This document shows, in pieces, positions 39,064 through 48,604 of a stretch of 59,835 nucleotides of DNA. Position 1 is the first letter of the stretch. Each line of letters begins with the position of its first letter. The position numbers were made by a program, and so were the translations under genes. A model generated the notes under the pieces. It ran no database searches, had not been told where the DNA came from, and saw nothing but the letters and a program-made list of their open reading frames with translations. Source of the stretch: Novosphingobium sp. ST904 (GTDB lineage: Bacteria > Pseudomonadota > Alphaproteobacteria > Sphingomonadales > Sphingomonadaceae); contig NZ_LGJH01000129.1 in the NCBI RefSeq assembly GCF_001298105.1, positions 1 through 59,835 of the forward strand. Direction: 5' to 3'.

Positions 39064-39131
39064 TGATCGGCCCCATCCTTGTGGCTGCAAGTTGATGCGC
39101 ATTCCGCGCTGTCGATCAAGAAAGGCTCACA

Positions 39132-40058
39132 ATGTCGAATTCCGAAACCCCTCTAATCCTGGTGGCCGGCGCTACTGGCAAACAGGGCGGCGCCGTCGTT
39201 CAAGCGCTTTTGCAGGCAGGCCGTGCCGTCCGTGCATTGGTGCGCGATCCGGATTCGCTTGGAGCGCGGGCGCTTGCGGCTCGAGGGGTCGAGGTCGTCA
39301 AGGGCGACTATCACGATTCTGCCAGTCTCGATGCAGCGTTGGCGGGGACATGGGGCGCGTTCTCCGTGCAGATGGGCTCGCATCCCGGCGATCCGGATAC
39401 CGAGATTGTCACCGGCAAGGCGTTCATCGAGGCGGCCCGTCGCGCAGGTGTCGATATGGTCGTCCACACCTCTGTCGCCCGTGCAGGCGATCAGCAGAAC
39501 TTCGTCGGTTGGGACGAAGGCCGTTGGGAGCCGCTGTACTGGAACAACAAGGCGGCCGTGAACGACATGGTCAAGGCGCAGGGCTTCCGTCACTGGACGA
39601 TTCTGAAGCCAGCTATGATTATGGAGGACCTTGTGCCGCCGATGGTGGAATCCATGTATCCCTCGCTACGTGAACGTGGCCGGTTCGAAACAGCGATCGA
39701 AGCGGATACCGGCATGGACTGGATCGCGGCGAAGGATATCGGCGCATTCGCGGCGGCCGCATTCGCCAATCCGGACCATTTCCATGGCCATGAGATCGAC
39801 CTTGCCGCAGAGACCTTCACGATGCCTGAGGTGGCGGCTAAGATCACTGCGGCTACGGGGAAGCTTGTTTCGGCAGTTACGTTGTCGAAGGAAGAGGCGC
39901 TGGCAAAACCCTATGGCGAGCTGGGCTATCAGCACGAGTCATGGAACAACGTCGAAGGTTATAAGGTGGATCTCGACGCCGTCCGCAGTTGGGCCGTGCC
40001 ACTGACGACGCTCGACGAGTTCATCGCGCAGAACCGCGACAAGTTCGCCATCGGCTGA
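39132..40058 (+). CDS. NmrA-like NAD(P)-binding protein
   Basis: 308 residues. The N-terminal cofactor motif is LVAGATGKQGGAVVQALLQA, then ALVRDPDS and KGDYHDSASLDAALAG. The motif VHTSVARAG is at the position of the catalytic strand, and the helix KAAVNDMVKAQG lacks the SDR YxxxK set. This is an atypical SDR of the NmrA/HSCARG type, which binds NADPH and often acts as a redox sensor or as a quinone reductase. The divergent TetR gene probably controls it. A strong hairpin follows the stop. Confidence 0.85.
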   Translation: MSNSETPLILVAGATGKQGGAVVQALLQAGRAVRALVRDPDSLGARALAARGVEVVKGDYHDSASLDAALAGTWGAFSVQMGSHPGDPDTEIVTGKAFIEAARRAGVDMVVHTSVARAGDQQNFVGWDEGRWEPLYWNNKAAVNDMVKAQGFRHWTILKPAMIMEDLVPPMVESMYPSLRERGRFETAIEADTGMDWIAAKDIGAFAAAAFANPDHFHGHEIDLAAETFTMPEVAAKITAATGKLVSAVTLSKEEALAKPYGELGYQHESWNNVEGYKVDLDAVRSWAVPLTTLDEFIAQNRDKFAIG

Positions 40059-40081
40059 ACACTCGCACAATTTTTCCTCCA

Positions 40082-40124
40082 CAGCCCAGCGTGTCCGCTT
40101 TTAGAAGCGAGACACGTTGGGCTG
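40082..40124 (+). terminator. Strong hairpin downstream of the NmrA-type gene
   Basis: CAGCCCAGCGTGTC at 40082-40095 pairs with GACACGTTGGGCTG at 40111-40124 with a single G-T pair. Inside it CGCTT pairs with AAGCG around a TTAG loop. It starts 24 bases after the stop codon. No T run follows, but a terminator is the most likely role. Confidence 0.6.
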
Positions 40125-40526
40125 AATGCCCGCAAAGGGCGCGTAGCTGTCAAAGCACAGATGGCAATCTCTATGCCAGGAGCGTCAGCTTTCTTGGGCT
40201 ACGTGCTCGGAACCGGACCGAGCAAAATGTCCCATTGCCGGCCGTTCATCGTGGCAGATCTCTCGGTGAACGAATGACCGCTTCGGAGACGCTCGTAGAA
40301 GGCGCTGAATGGCGGCTCTGTCCGCGTCTCAAGTCACCCTGACAGGGGTGGGGTTGGTTGCACTTGCATTCAAAGCGCTCGATGACCTTTTCGGCCATTC
40401 CGCCCAATGTTCAGTGTTGTTTGTCGGTCTGTCTCCCCAGCGCTCCAGCGACGACTTCGATGTGATGGGAAGGATGCGTGGCAATCTCCGCCGATTCTCT
40501 AAATCCGTCCGTTCGAAGCAGTTTAA
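40125..40526. other. Gene-free stretch between NmrA-type gene and ectR
   Basis: About 400 bases after the hairpin at 40124, up to the convergent end of the MarR gene. I see no gene and no clear repeat copy. Confidence 0.45.
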
Positions 40527-40973
40527 TCAGACCAGGCCTGCGCTCTCGGGCGTAAGCAACCCATCGAGCCGTTCGAGCGCAGCCAGGATCATCGCCTGCT
40601 CCCAGGAGGCAAGGCCGGCATAACCCTGGCTGAAGCGCATCTGGAGCGGAAACGGCGAGGCCTTCAGCTTTTCCCGGCCGAGTTCGGTGACTTGCAACAA
40701 TACCTGCCGCTTGTCGGTAAGGCCGCGCGTGCGCGTCACGAGCTGCGCCGCCACCAGGCGATCGACGATGTTGGTGATCGTCGCCTGTCCAAAACCCAGG
40801 GCGCTCGCGACCGCGCTCGGCGTGATCGTCTCGTTGCCTCCGATCTGCCGTAGCACCAGTGCCTGCGAGGAGGTCAAGCTCGTCGCAGCGGCCATTTTCC
40901 GGTTCTCTAGCTCGGCTGCGTCGAGAATTTTTCGCAGGGCCAGAAGTGCCGCCGGTGTGAGATCGATTTCCAT
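40527..40973 (-). CDS. ectR: MarR-family regulator, probable EctR
   Basis: 148 residues. The winged helix-turn-helix (LTSSQALVLRQIGGNETITP, SAVASALGFGQATITNIVDR, LVTRTRGLTDKRQVLLQV) is of MarR type. It is divergent from the ectoine genes, the position of the repressor EctR in methylotrophs and other proteobacteria. An inverted repeat, TTCGA-AAA-TCGAA, lies 48 bases upstream of its start. Regulation of ectABCD by osmolarity through this protein is inferred from position. Confidence 0.8.
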   Translation of the reverse strand: MEIDLTPAALLALRKILDAAELENRKMAAATSLTSSQALVLRQIGGNETITPSAVASALGFGQATITNIVDRLVAAQLVTRTRGLTDKRQVLLQVTELGREKLKASPFPLQMRFSQGYAGLASWEQAMILAALERLDGLLTPESAGLV

Positions 40974-41020
40974 GCCCGATAGCTAGCTTTCCTGCGGGTT
41001 TGCGCCAAGCGTGAAGATGC

Positions 41021-41033
41021 TTCGAAAATCGAA
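41021..41033. promoter_or_regulatory. Possible EctR operator
   Basis: TTCGA-AAA-TCGAA is a short inverted repeat between the divergent ectR and ectA genes, followed by AT-rich GAATTAATTG. Size and place fit a MarR site. The evidence is positional. Confidence 0.4.
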
Positions 41034-41193
41034 TTAATTGCAGTTCCATGACGGTGTGAAAGCGAACTTTTGAAACCGTACTGTTGCGCATACTCTCACA
41101 ATCCCTATGGTATTACGCGAGAACCACGAATGACATGGCAACGGCCAAGCACGCGAACGTGCTTCGGAGGGTGAAGTAATATTCGATGATAAT

Positions 41194-41774
41194 GTGAATG
41201 AAGTTGGCCCGCAGAGCGATTCCGCGAGCCCGATCCGCGCGCGCGACGAGGGCGGCGTTGCGGAAGGAAATTCCGGCGCTGCTATCGTCCTGCGCGAACC
41301 CAAAGCCGAGGACGGGCCGGCCATTTCCGCCTTGATCGCGGCATCGCCGCCGCTCGACGGCAACTCGGCCTACTGCAATCTTCTCCAGTGCAGCGACTTT
41401 GCCGGCACTTGCGTGGTCGCCGAAAGGGAAGGCCGGCTGCTCGGCTGGATTTCCGCCTATCGTCCGCCCTCCCGTCCCGACTGTATCTTCGTCTGGCAGG
41501 TCGCCGTGGCGGCCGAGGCGCGCGGGGAGGGCCTGGGTGGGCGCATGCTCGACGCATTGATCGCCCGCAGCGCTTCGCGCGGCGCGCGTGAACTCACCAC
41601 GACCATTACCGAGGCGAACTCGGCCTCCTGGGCGCTTTTTTCCGCTTTCGCGCGCGCCACGGCGCCGTCCTGACGCGCTCCACGCGCTTCGAACGCGATG
41701 CCCATTTCGCCGGAGCGCACGATACCGAATGGCAGGCGAGCATTTCGCCGCTGCCGTTCATTCCGTCCAACTGA
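41194..41774 (+). pseudogene. ectA: Diaminobutyrate acetyltransferase EctA, frameshifted at a T run
   Basis: A GNAT enzyme that acetylates L-2,4-diaminobutyrate, the second step of ectoine synthesis. The frame from 41194 has LREPKAEDGPAISALIAASP, LDGNSAYCNLLQCSDF and the acetyl-CoA loop AEARGEGLGGRMLDA. It is lost at the run of six T near 41638. Two frames over, RARHGAVLTRSTRFERDAHF and TEWQASISPLPFIPSN complete a normal EctA. Corrected length is about 193 residues. A homopolymer length error would explain the break, and since all other ect genes look usable I think the gene is intact in the organism. Confidence 0.85.
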
Positions 41775-41791
41775 ACAGGAAATTCCTCCAG

Positions 41792-43108
41792 ATGACGACG
41801 ATTCCCCAACCGAGCGCGCATGCGCCGGACACCAGCATCTATGACCGCCGCGAATCCCAGGTTCGCAGCTATTCGCGCGCCATGCCCCGCCAGTTCGACC
41901 GCGCCGAAGGCGTCTGGTTGCACGACAGCAAGGGCGGGCGCTATCTCGATTTTCTGTCGGGCTGCTCCTCGCTGAACTACGGACACAATCACCCGGTATT
42001 GAAGCAGGCCCTGATCGACTATATCGCCCGTGACGGCGTCACGCATGCGCTCGATCTCCACACCAAGGCCAAGAGCGAGTTCCTGCGCACGTTCGAGGAA
42101 GTGGTCCTGGAGCCGCGCGGGCTCGACTATCGGGCGATGTTCACCGGCCCCACCGGCACCAATGCTGTCGAGGCGGCCATTAAGCTGGCGCGCAAGGTCA
42201 CCGGGCGCGAGATGGTGATTGCTTTCACCAACGGCTTCCACGGCATGACTCTGGGCGCGCTGGCCTGTACCGGAAATGCGGGCAAGCGCAGCGGTGCGGG
42301 CGTTCCCCTCAACCATGTCAGCCATGAACCGTTCGACGGCTACTACGGGCCGGATGTCGATACGGCCGAACTGCTGGAACAGCGCCTGTCGGATCCGTCC
42401 AGCGGGCTCGATGCGCCTGCTGCCTTCCTCGTCGAGACCGTGCAGGGCGAAGGCGGCCTCAATGCCGCTTCGCCCGAGTGGCTGCGCCGGATCGCCGCCA
42501 TCGCCCACAAGCACGGCGCTTTGCTGATCGTGGACGACATCCAGGCCGGTTGCGGCCGCACCGGCGACTTCTTCAGCTTCGACGGCCTGGGCTTCACGCC
42601 CGACATCGTCACTCTGGCCAAGTCGCTCTCCGGCATGGGCCTGCCCTTCGCGCTGACCCTGATGCGGCCGGAATTCGATCAGTGGTCCCCCGGCGAGCAC
42701 AACGGCACGTTCCGGGGCAACAATCACGCTTTCGTGACGGCCACGGCGGCCTTGCGCGAATTCTGGGCGGATCCGGCCTTCGCCGATGATATTGCCCGCC
42801 GCAGCGGCATCCTGGAACGCCGCCTCGAAGCGATCGCCGCCCGCCACGGTTTGTCCACCCGCGGCCGGGGCATGATGCGCGGCATTGATGTGGGGAGCGG
42901 CGAGGTGGCCGGAAAGATCACCGCTGCCTGCTTCGCGCAGGGCCTGATCATCGAAACCAGTGGCGCTTACGACGAGATCGTCAAGGTGCTGGCGCCGCTG
43001 GTGATCGACGATGCCGTGCTCAACGCCGGTCTCGATATCTTGGAAGAAGCCGTGGCCGAGGCGCTCCCCGCGCTCGCAGCGACGCGCAAGCTCGGCGTCG
43101 CCGCCTGA
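41792..43108 (+). CDS. ectB: Diaminobutyrate-2-oxoglutarate transaminase EctB
   Basis: 438 residues of fold-type I PLP enzymes (class III aminotransferase). FTGPTGTNAVEAAIKLARKV binds the cofactor phosphate. The Asp is in LLIVDDIQAGCGRTG, and the Schiff-base Lys is in IVTLAKSLSGMGLP. It makes diaminobutyrate from aspartate semialdehyde and glutamate, the first ectoine-specific step. The start at 41792 (MTTIPQPS) follows the ectA stop by 17 bases. The longer open frame upstream overlaps ectA and is not real. Confidence 0.95.
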   Translation: MTTIPQPSAHAPDTSIYDRRESQVRSYSRAMPRQFDRAEGVWLHDSKGGRYLDFLSGCSSLNYGHNHPVLKQALIDYIARDGVTHALDLHTKAKSEFLRTFEEVVLEPRGLDYRAMFTGPTGTNAVEAAIKLARKVTGREMVIAFTNGFHGMTLGALACTGNAGKRSGAGVPLNHVSHEPFDGYYGPDVDTAELLEQRLSDPSSGLDAPAAFLVETVQGEGGLNAASPEWLRRIAAIAHKHGALLIVDDIQAGCGRTGDFFSFDGLGFTPDIVTLAKSLSGMGLPFALTLMRPEFDQWSPGEHNGTFRGNNHAFVTATAALREFWADPAFADDIARRSGILERRLEAIAARHGLSTRGRGMMRGIDVGSGEVAGKITAACFAQGLIIETSGAYDEIVKVLAPLVIDDAVLNAGLDILEEAVAEALPALAATRKLGVAA

Positions 43109-43138
43109 GCCCGATCCCAGCATTAAAGGAACATACCC

Positions 43139-43525
43139 ATGATCGTTCGCAATCTCGAAGATATCCGCAAGTCCGACCGTCACGTCCAGGGCAAGGGCTG
43201 GGTCAGCGACCGTCTGCTGCTCAAGGATGACCGGATGGGCTTCTCGTTCCACGTCACTACAATGTTCGCGGGCGAGGAACTGCACATGCACTACCAGAAC
43301 CATCTGGAAGCCGTGCTCGTCCTTCAGGGCAGCGGCACGATCGAGGATCTCGGCACCGGTGAGACCCACGAACTGAAGCCGGGGGTGATGTATGCGCTCA
43401 ATGCCCATGACCGCCACATCGTGCGCCCGGTGGAGGACATACTCTGCGCCTGCACCTTCAATCCGCCCGTCACCGGCCGCGAGGTCCACGACGAGAACGG
43501 CGCCTATCCGGCTCTGGCTGACTGA
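43139..43525 (+). CDS. ectC: Ectoine synthase EctC
   Basis: 128 residues, a single cupin barrel. [20 protein letters not shown] is the typical start, and [20 protein letters not shown] holds metal and substrate residues. [16 protein letters not shown] follows. It closes N-gamma-acetyl-diaminobutyrate to ectoine by removing water. It lies 30 bases after ectB and 18 before ectD. Confidence 0.95.
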   Translation: MIVRNLEDIRKSDRHVQGKGWVSDRLLLKDDRMGFSFHVTTMFAGEELHMHYQNHLEAVLVLQGSGTIEDLGTGETHELKPGVMYALNAHDRHIVRPVEDILCACTFNPPVTGREVHDENGAYPALAD

Positions 43526-43543
43526 GGGAGGGACAGGCAAACG

Positions 43544-44470
43544 ATGCAGGATCTCTATCCCACCCGATGCGAAACCGAACCCAGGCTACAGCCGCGGGAC
43601 GAACCCGTCGCGCGGCGGGCCTGGCACCCAGTTGCGCCGCTGACCGCAACCCAGGTCGAACAGTTCGACCGGAACGGCTATCTCGTGCTGGAAAACCTGT
43701 TCTCCGCGCAGGAAGTTGTCACGCTGCAGGCTGAAACCGGGCGCCTCCTGGCCGATCCCGCCGGTCTGAAGGACGAGACGGTCATTGCCGAACCCGGCAG
43801 CCGGGAAGTCCGCTCGATCTTCGAGATCCACGCCCAGAGCGACGTCATGGCCCGCCTTGCCGCGGACCGGAGACTGGCCGGTGTCGCCGCCTTCCTGCTC
43901 GACGACGAGGTCTACCTTCATCAGACCCGGCTCAACTACAAGCCGGGCTTCGCGGGCAAGGAGTTCTACTGGCATTCCGATTTCGAGACCTGGCATGCCG
44001 AGGACGGGATGCCCGCGATGCGGGCGCTGTCCATGTCGGTCCTGCTGGCGGAGAACACGCCGAACAACGGGCCGCTCATGGTGATCCCCGGCTCGCAGGG
44101 GACTTTCGTGTCCTGCGTCGGCGAAACGCCGCAGGACCACTACCGCCAGTCGCTGCGCCGCCAGGAATACGGCGTTCCCGACGAACTCAGCCTGGCCGAG
44201 CTGGCCCATCGCCACGGGATCGACGCGCCAGTCGGCAAGCCGGGTACGGTGGTGGTGTTCGACTGCAACATCATGCACGGCTCCAACGGCAACATCACGC
44301 CTTTCCCGCGCGCCAATGCCTTCCTGGTCTACAACGCCGTCAGCAACCGGCTGACGTCGCCCTATGCCGCGCCCGCGCCGCGTCCCGAATTCATCGCTGC
44401 GCGCGATTTCTCACCGGTAGTGCCGATTTCCGGCGCAATCGAGGGACTTGTCGAAGGAGTAGCGGCATGA
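43544..44470 (+). CDS. ectD: Ectoine 5-hydroxylase EctD
   Basis: 308 residues of the Fe(II)/2-oxoglutarate dioxygenases. The signature FYWHSDFETWHAEDGMPAMR contains His144 and Asp146, and the distal His245 is in NIMHGSNGN. It converts ectoine to 5-hydroxyectoine, which protects better under heat and drying. Its stop overlaps the start of the aspartokinase gene by four bases. Confidence 0.95.
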   Translation: MQDLYPTRCETEPRLQPRDEPVARRAWHPVAPLTATQVEQFDRNGYLVLENLFSAQEVVTLQAETGRLLADPAGLKDETVIAEPGSREVRSIFEIHAQSDVMARLAADRRLAGVAAFLLDDEVYLHQTRLNYKPGFAGKEFYWHSDFETWHAEDGMPAMRALSMSVLLAENTPNNGPLMVIPGSQGTFVSCVGETPQDHYRQSLRRQEYGVPDELSLAELAHRHGIDAPVGKPGTVVVFDCNIMHGSNGNITPFPRANAFLVYNAVSNRLTSPYAAPAPRPEFIAARDFSPVVPISGAIEGLVEGVAA

Positions 44471-45905
44471 CGGGAACGCACAGCGTCGAGAAGATCGGCG
44501 GCACGTCCATGGCCGCCACCTCCACCGTGTTCGAGAACGTACTGGTCGCCGGACGCAAGGGCGCGGATATCTACAATCGGATTTTCGTCGTCTCGGCCTA
44601 TGCCGGGATGACCGATCTGCTGCTCGAGCACAAGAAGAGCGGCGAGCCGGGCGTTCACGGCCATTTCGTGCGCAACGAAACGCCGGGCGCATGGCGCACC
44701 GCGCTGACCGAAGTGCTGGGCGCCATGTGGGCGCGCAATGCCGAAATGTTCGCGCGCCCGCAAAGCCGCGAGGAAGCGGATCGTTTCGTTGCAGAGCGGA
44801 TCGCCGCGCTGGAATCCTGCCTCGACGATCTCGACCGCCTGCGCCGCCACGGCCATTTCCGCCTCTCGGAGCAGATCGCCACCTTGCGGGAAATGCTGGC
44901 CGGTCTAGGCGAGGCCCATGCCGCGCACTCGACGGCGCTGCTCCTACGCGATCGCGGGGTCAATGCCGTCTTCGTCGATCTTTCCGTCTGGAGCCAGGAC
45001 GATCTAGTCGATCTCGACGAACGCATCCGCACGCCTTCGCCTCGATCGATCTCTCTCGCGAGATGCCGATCGTCACCGGCTACGCGGGCTGCGAAGGCGG
45101 CATGGTGCGCCGCTATGCCCGCGGCTACTCCGAGATGACCTTCTCCCGTATCGCCGTCGTCACCGGCGCGCGCGAGGCGGTCATCCACAAGGAGTTCCAT
45201 CTCTCCAGCGCGGATCCCCGTCTCGTTGGCGAAAGCCGGGCGCGCAAGATCGGCTGGACCAACTACGACGTGGCCGACCAGCTCGCCAACCTCGGCATGG
45301 AAGCGATCCATCCGCGTGCGGGCAGGGGTCTGCGCCAGTCGGGTATCCCGCTGCGCGTCCGCAACACGTTCGAACGCCATGACGAGGGTACGCTGATCGA
45401 GGGCGACTACGTTTCGAAGGCACCGCGCGTGGAGATCGTCACCGGGCTCGCTTCGGTCCAGGCCCTGCAATTCTTCGAGCAGGACATGGTGGGAGAGAAG
45501 GGCTACGACGCGGCGATCCTGGAAACGCTGACCCGCCACGGCGCCTGGATCGTCAGCAAGAGTTCCAACGCCAATACCATCACCCATTACCTCAGCGGCA
45601 CCGGCAGCGAACAGGCCGCGCAGATCGTCGACGATTTGTGCGCGCAGTGGCCCGGATCGGTGGTGACCGCGCAGGAAGTGGCGATGGTTTCGGTGATCGG
45701 CACCGACTTGTCGGAGCCCGGACTGGTGCCCCGCGCTCTTGCCGCACTGGACGGCGCGGGCATCGGCCTCGTCGCGCTCCAGCACCAGATCCGTAACGTG
45801 GACGTCCAGTTCATCGTTGCGGCGCCGGACTTCGAGGAAGCCGTCCGTGCCCTTCACGCCGCGCTGGTCGAGGCGGGCACCGCCACCGACCGCGCCGCGG
45901 CCTGA
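44467..45905 (+). pseudogene. ask_ect: Ectoine-specific aspartokinase Ask_Ect, frameshifted
   Basis: It starts MTGTHSVEKIGGTSM, the amino-acid kinase loop of aspartokinase, and continues with IFVVSAYAGMTDLLLEH. The frame is lost near 45032 in DERIRHAFASID (CGCACG where one base seems missing). The second half is in another frame: PIVTGYAGCEGGMVRRYARG, IGWTNYDVADQLANLGMEAI and two ACT-like parts. Corrected length is about 479 residues. This special aspartokinase feeds ectoine synthesis and escapes the feedback control of the housekeeping one. Coupling with ectD supports the role. Confidence 0.85.
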
Positions 45906-45914
45906 CCGGAAAAC

Positions 45915-45946
45915 GCGCCCTTTTCCCCGCTCGGTGGAAAGGGCGC
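45915..45946 (+). terminator. Hairpin after ask_ect
   Basis: GCGCCCTTTTCC at 45915-45926 pairs with GGAAAGGGCGC at 45936-45946, apart from one extra T. It lies ten bases beyond the ask_ect stop and before the MFS gene, so the transporter genes may be expressed at a lower or separate level. Confidence 0.55.
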
Positions 45947-45969
45947 CGCATCATCATGCTAGCATTGTC

Positions 45970-47238
45970 ATGCTAAAGGCCATCCTTCCCGTCCGCAGCC
46001 TGCTGATCGCCATCTTCCTGCTCATGGCGGGCGGCGGGTTCCTCAACACGCTCGTCGCGCTGCGGCTGGAGCGGGCGGGAAGCGGTGCGCTGGCGATAGG
46101 TCTCGTCGGGACCGCCTATTTCGCCGGCCTCACCCTGGGGTCGGTTCGTGTGCCCGCGCTGGTCGGGCGCATCGGCCATATCCGGGCCTTCGCGGCGTTC
46201 GTCACGCTGCTCAGCGCAGATACGCTGGCCTATGCGCTCCACACCAACCCGGTGTTCTGGGGCGCGCTGCGCTTCCTCGATGGCCTGTGCCTCGCGGGGA
46301 TCTACGTCTGCGTGGAAAGCTGGCTGAATGAGCGCGCCGAACCCGATCGTCGCGGCATGGTGCTGGCCGGCTACATGATCATGCTCTACGGCGGGCAGGC
46401 GGCGGGGCAGTTCCTTATCCGCCTGGGAGCGGGGGGACCGGCAGTGCCGCTGCTGGTGGGATCGATCCTGATTTCCCTGGCGGCGATTCCAGTGCTGCTG
46501 ACCCGTATCGCCGCGCCCGAAACCGGCGATTTCGCGCCGCTGCCGTTTCGGGAACTCTACCAAACCTCGCCTCTCGGTATGGTCGGTGCCGGGCTGACCG
46601 GGGTGATGCTCGGCGCTTTCTATGCGCTCGGCGCCGTGTTCGCGCGCCGGCTGGGCATGGATCTTTCGCAGACCACCCTTTTCATGAGCGTGGTGATCCT
46701 GGGCGGCGTGGTGCTGCAATGGCCGCTCGGCTGGCTGTCCGACCGCATCGACCGCCGCAAGGTGATCGTGCTCGCTTTCGCCGGAACGCTGGCCGCCGCG
46801 CTGGCGATCGCCCTCACGGCGCAGGCGGGGATGCTGCTGCTCGGGCTCGGCGCCCTGTTCGGAGGCTTGAGTTTCGCGCTCTATCCCTTGTGCGCGGCCC
46901 ATACCAACGACCACCTCGTGCCGGAAAAGCGCGTGGCGGCGAGCGGCGGTCTCGTGCTCGTCTATTCGCTGGGCGCCGCTGCCGGACCGGCCACGGGATC
47001 CCTGGCCGTGTCCATGACCGGCGCTTCGGGACTGTTCCTGTTCATCGCCGCCTGCGCGAGCGCCGCGCTTTCGTTCGCACTGCTGCGGCAGGCGAAGTCG
47101 GACCCCGTGCCCGCCCACCTTCAGGAAAGCTACGTCGGCCTGCCGCGCACCTCGCCGCTGGCCGCTTCGCTCGATCCGCTCGCCCCGGAAACATCCGCGG
47201 CACCGGACGAGTCCGGACAAACAGGGAGCCGTCATTGA
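45970..47238 (+). CDS. MFS transporter, YcaD-like
   Basis: 422 residues with about twelve membrane spans. FLLMAGGGFLNTLVALRLER, the central CVESWLNERAEPDRRGMVLAGY and PLGWLSDRIDRRKVIVLAF are the landmarks. SWLNERA is typical of the YcaD-type MFS branch. It follows the ectoine genes and is followed, with overlapping stop and start, by a second MFS gene. Transport of ectoine, hydroxyectoine or a related solute is possible from context only. Confidence 0.8.
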   Translation: MLKAILPVRSLLIAIFLLMAGGGFLNTLVALRLERAGSGALAIGLVGTAYFAGLTLGSVRVPALVGRIGHIRAFAAFVTLLSADTLAYALHTNPVFWGALRFLDGLCLAGIYVCVESWLNERAEPDRRGMVLAGYMIMLYGGQAAGQFLIRLGAGGPAVPLLVGSILISLAAIPVLLTRIAAPETGDFAPLPFRELYQTSPLGMVGAGLTGVMLGAFYALGAVFARRLGMDLSQTTLFMSVVILGGVVLQWPLGWLSDRIDRRKVIVLAFAGTLAAALAIALTAQAGMLLLGLGALFGGLSFALYPLCAAHTNDHLVPEKRVAASGGLVLVYSLGAAAGPATGSLAVSMTGASGLFLFIAACASAALSFALLRQAKSDPVPAHLQESYVGLPRTSPLAASLDPLAPETSAAPDESGQTGSRH

Positions 47239-48569
47239 ATCCGCCCGCCAGAATACTGCCTGCCGTAACAGGGCCAGCCGTAACAGGGAGAGCCGAACCG
47301 CGCGACTTGCGCCGAGCCATCTGCGCATCCGCCATCGGCAATGCCACCGAGTGGTTCGACTACGGTATCTACGCCTATGGCGTGAGCTACATTTCCGCCG
47401 CCCTGTTTCCCGGCGAGACGGCGGAGGCGACGCTATTCGCGCTTGCCACTTTTGCGATCTCGTTCCTGGTGCGTCCGCTGGGCGGCCTCTTCTGGGGGCC
47501 GCTGGGAGACCGCTATGGCCGCAAGGCCGTGCTCGGCCTGACGATCCTGCTCATGGCCGGTGCCACTGTCGGCGTCGGCCTCATCCCCTCCTATGCCGCT
47601 ATCGGCGGCTGGGCACCCGCGCTGCTCGTGGTCCTGCGCATGGTGCAGGGCTTCTCCACCGGCGGCGAATACGGCGGTGCCGCGATCTTCATGGCCGAAT
47701 ATGCCCCGGACGAGAAGCGCGGCTTCTACGGCAGCTTCTTGGAAGTCGGCACTCTGGCCGGTTTCAGCGCCGGCGCGCTGCTGATGCTGAGCTTCTCGCT
47801 GCTGCTGGGGGATACGGCGATGCGCGAATGGGCTTGGCGCCTGCCGTTCCTGCTGGCCGGTCCGCTGGGGCTGGTCGGCCTCTACTTGCGGGCGCGCATG
47901 GCGGAGACGCCGCTGTTCCAGGAAGCGGAGGCGCAGCGCGAGAGCGGAGAGGCGGAACCAGCCGGACTTCGCCACCTGCTTTCCCGCTATCGCCGCCCCC
48001 TGCTGGCGATGAGCGGCCTCGTCATCGCCCTCAACGTGGTCAACTACACGCTGCTGAGCTATATGCCGACATATCTGGAGCGCCGCCTCGGCCTTGCCAC
48101 CGACACGGCTCTGATCGTGCCGATCTCGGGCATGCTGTTCATGATGCTCCTGCTCCCGTTTGCAGGAGCCCTGTCCGACCGGATCGGTCGCAAACCGATG
48201 TGGCGGGCATCGCTGCTGGGGCTCACCCTGCTGGTCATCCCGCTCTACCATCTTATGGGCATCGGCCCGGTACAGGCGGCGATCGGCTACGTCCTGCTCG
48301 GCCTGCTCTATGTGCCCCAACTCGCCACGATTTCGGCGACCTTCCCGGCCTTCTTCCCCACCTCGGTACGATTTGCGGGCTTTGCGCTGGCCTACAACCT
48401 GTCTACCTCGTTGTTCGGAGGCACGGCGCCCCTATTCAACGCCTGGCTCATCGATGTGACGGGCAACCCGCTCGTACCGGCCTACGTCATGATACTGGCC
48501 TGCCTCTGCGGTCTTCTCGCGCTGGAATTAACACCCGAGAGCGCCGGAAAACCACTGCCAAGGACTTGA
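47235..48569 (+). CDS. MHS-family MFS transporter (ProP-like)
   Basis: 444 residues from a TTG at 47235 that overlaps the previous stop; GGGAG lies upstream. ASAIGNATEWFDYGIYAYG, LGGLFWGPLGDRYGRKAVLG and RMVQGFSTGGEYGGAAIFMAEYAP are the metabolite:H+ symporter signatures shared with ProP. About twelve spans. It lacks the long C-terminal coiled coil of E. coli ProP. In an ectoine cluster it is a good candidate for uptake of ectoine, proline or betaine. Confidence 0.85.
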   Translation: MNPPARILPAVTGPAVTGRAEPRDLRRAICASAIGNATEWFDYGIYAYGVSYISAALFPGETAEATLFALATFAISFLVRPLGGLFWGPLGDRYGRKAVLGLTILLMAGATVGVGLIPSYAAIGGWAPALLVVLRMVQGFSTGGEYGGAAIFMAEYAPDEKRGFYGSFLEVGTLAGFSAGALLMLSFSLLLGDTAMREWAWRLPFLLAGPLGLVGLYLRARMAETPLFQEAEAQRESGEAEPAGLRHLLSRYRRPLLAMSGLVIALNVVNYTLLSYMPTYLERRLGLATDTALIVPISGMLFMMLLLPFAGALSDRIGRKPMWRASLLGLTLLVIPLYHLMGIGPVQAAIGYVLLGLLYVPQLATISATFPAFFPTSVRFAGFALAYNLSTSLFGGTAPLFNAWLIDVTGNPLVPAYVMILACLCGLLALELTPESAGKPLPRT

Positions 48570-48604
48570 ACAGGTCGCCGTACCGATCCTTTTGAGGAAC
48601 CGTC

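Noticed and set aside
41606..43540. 644-codon minus-strand frame opposite ectB and ectC
   Set aside because: Shadow caused by high GC codon use; ectB and ectC on the plus strand have all family motifs.
45973..47328. 451-codon minus-strand frame opposite the first MFS transporter
   Set aside because: Gln-, Arg- and His-rich composition typical of antisense to a membrane protein; not a gene.
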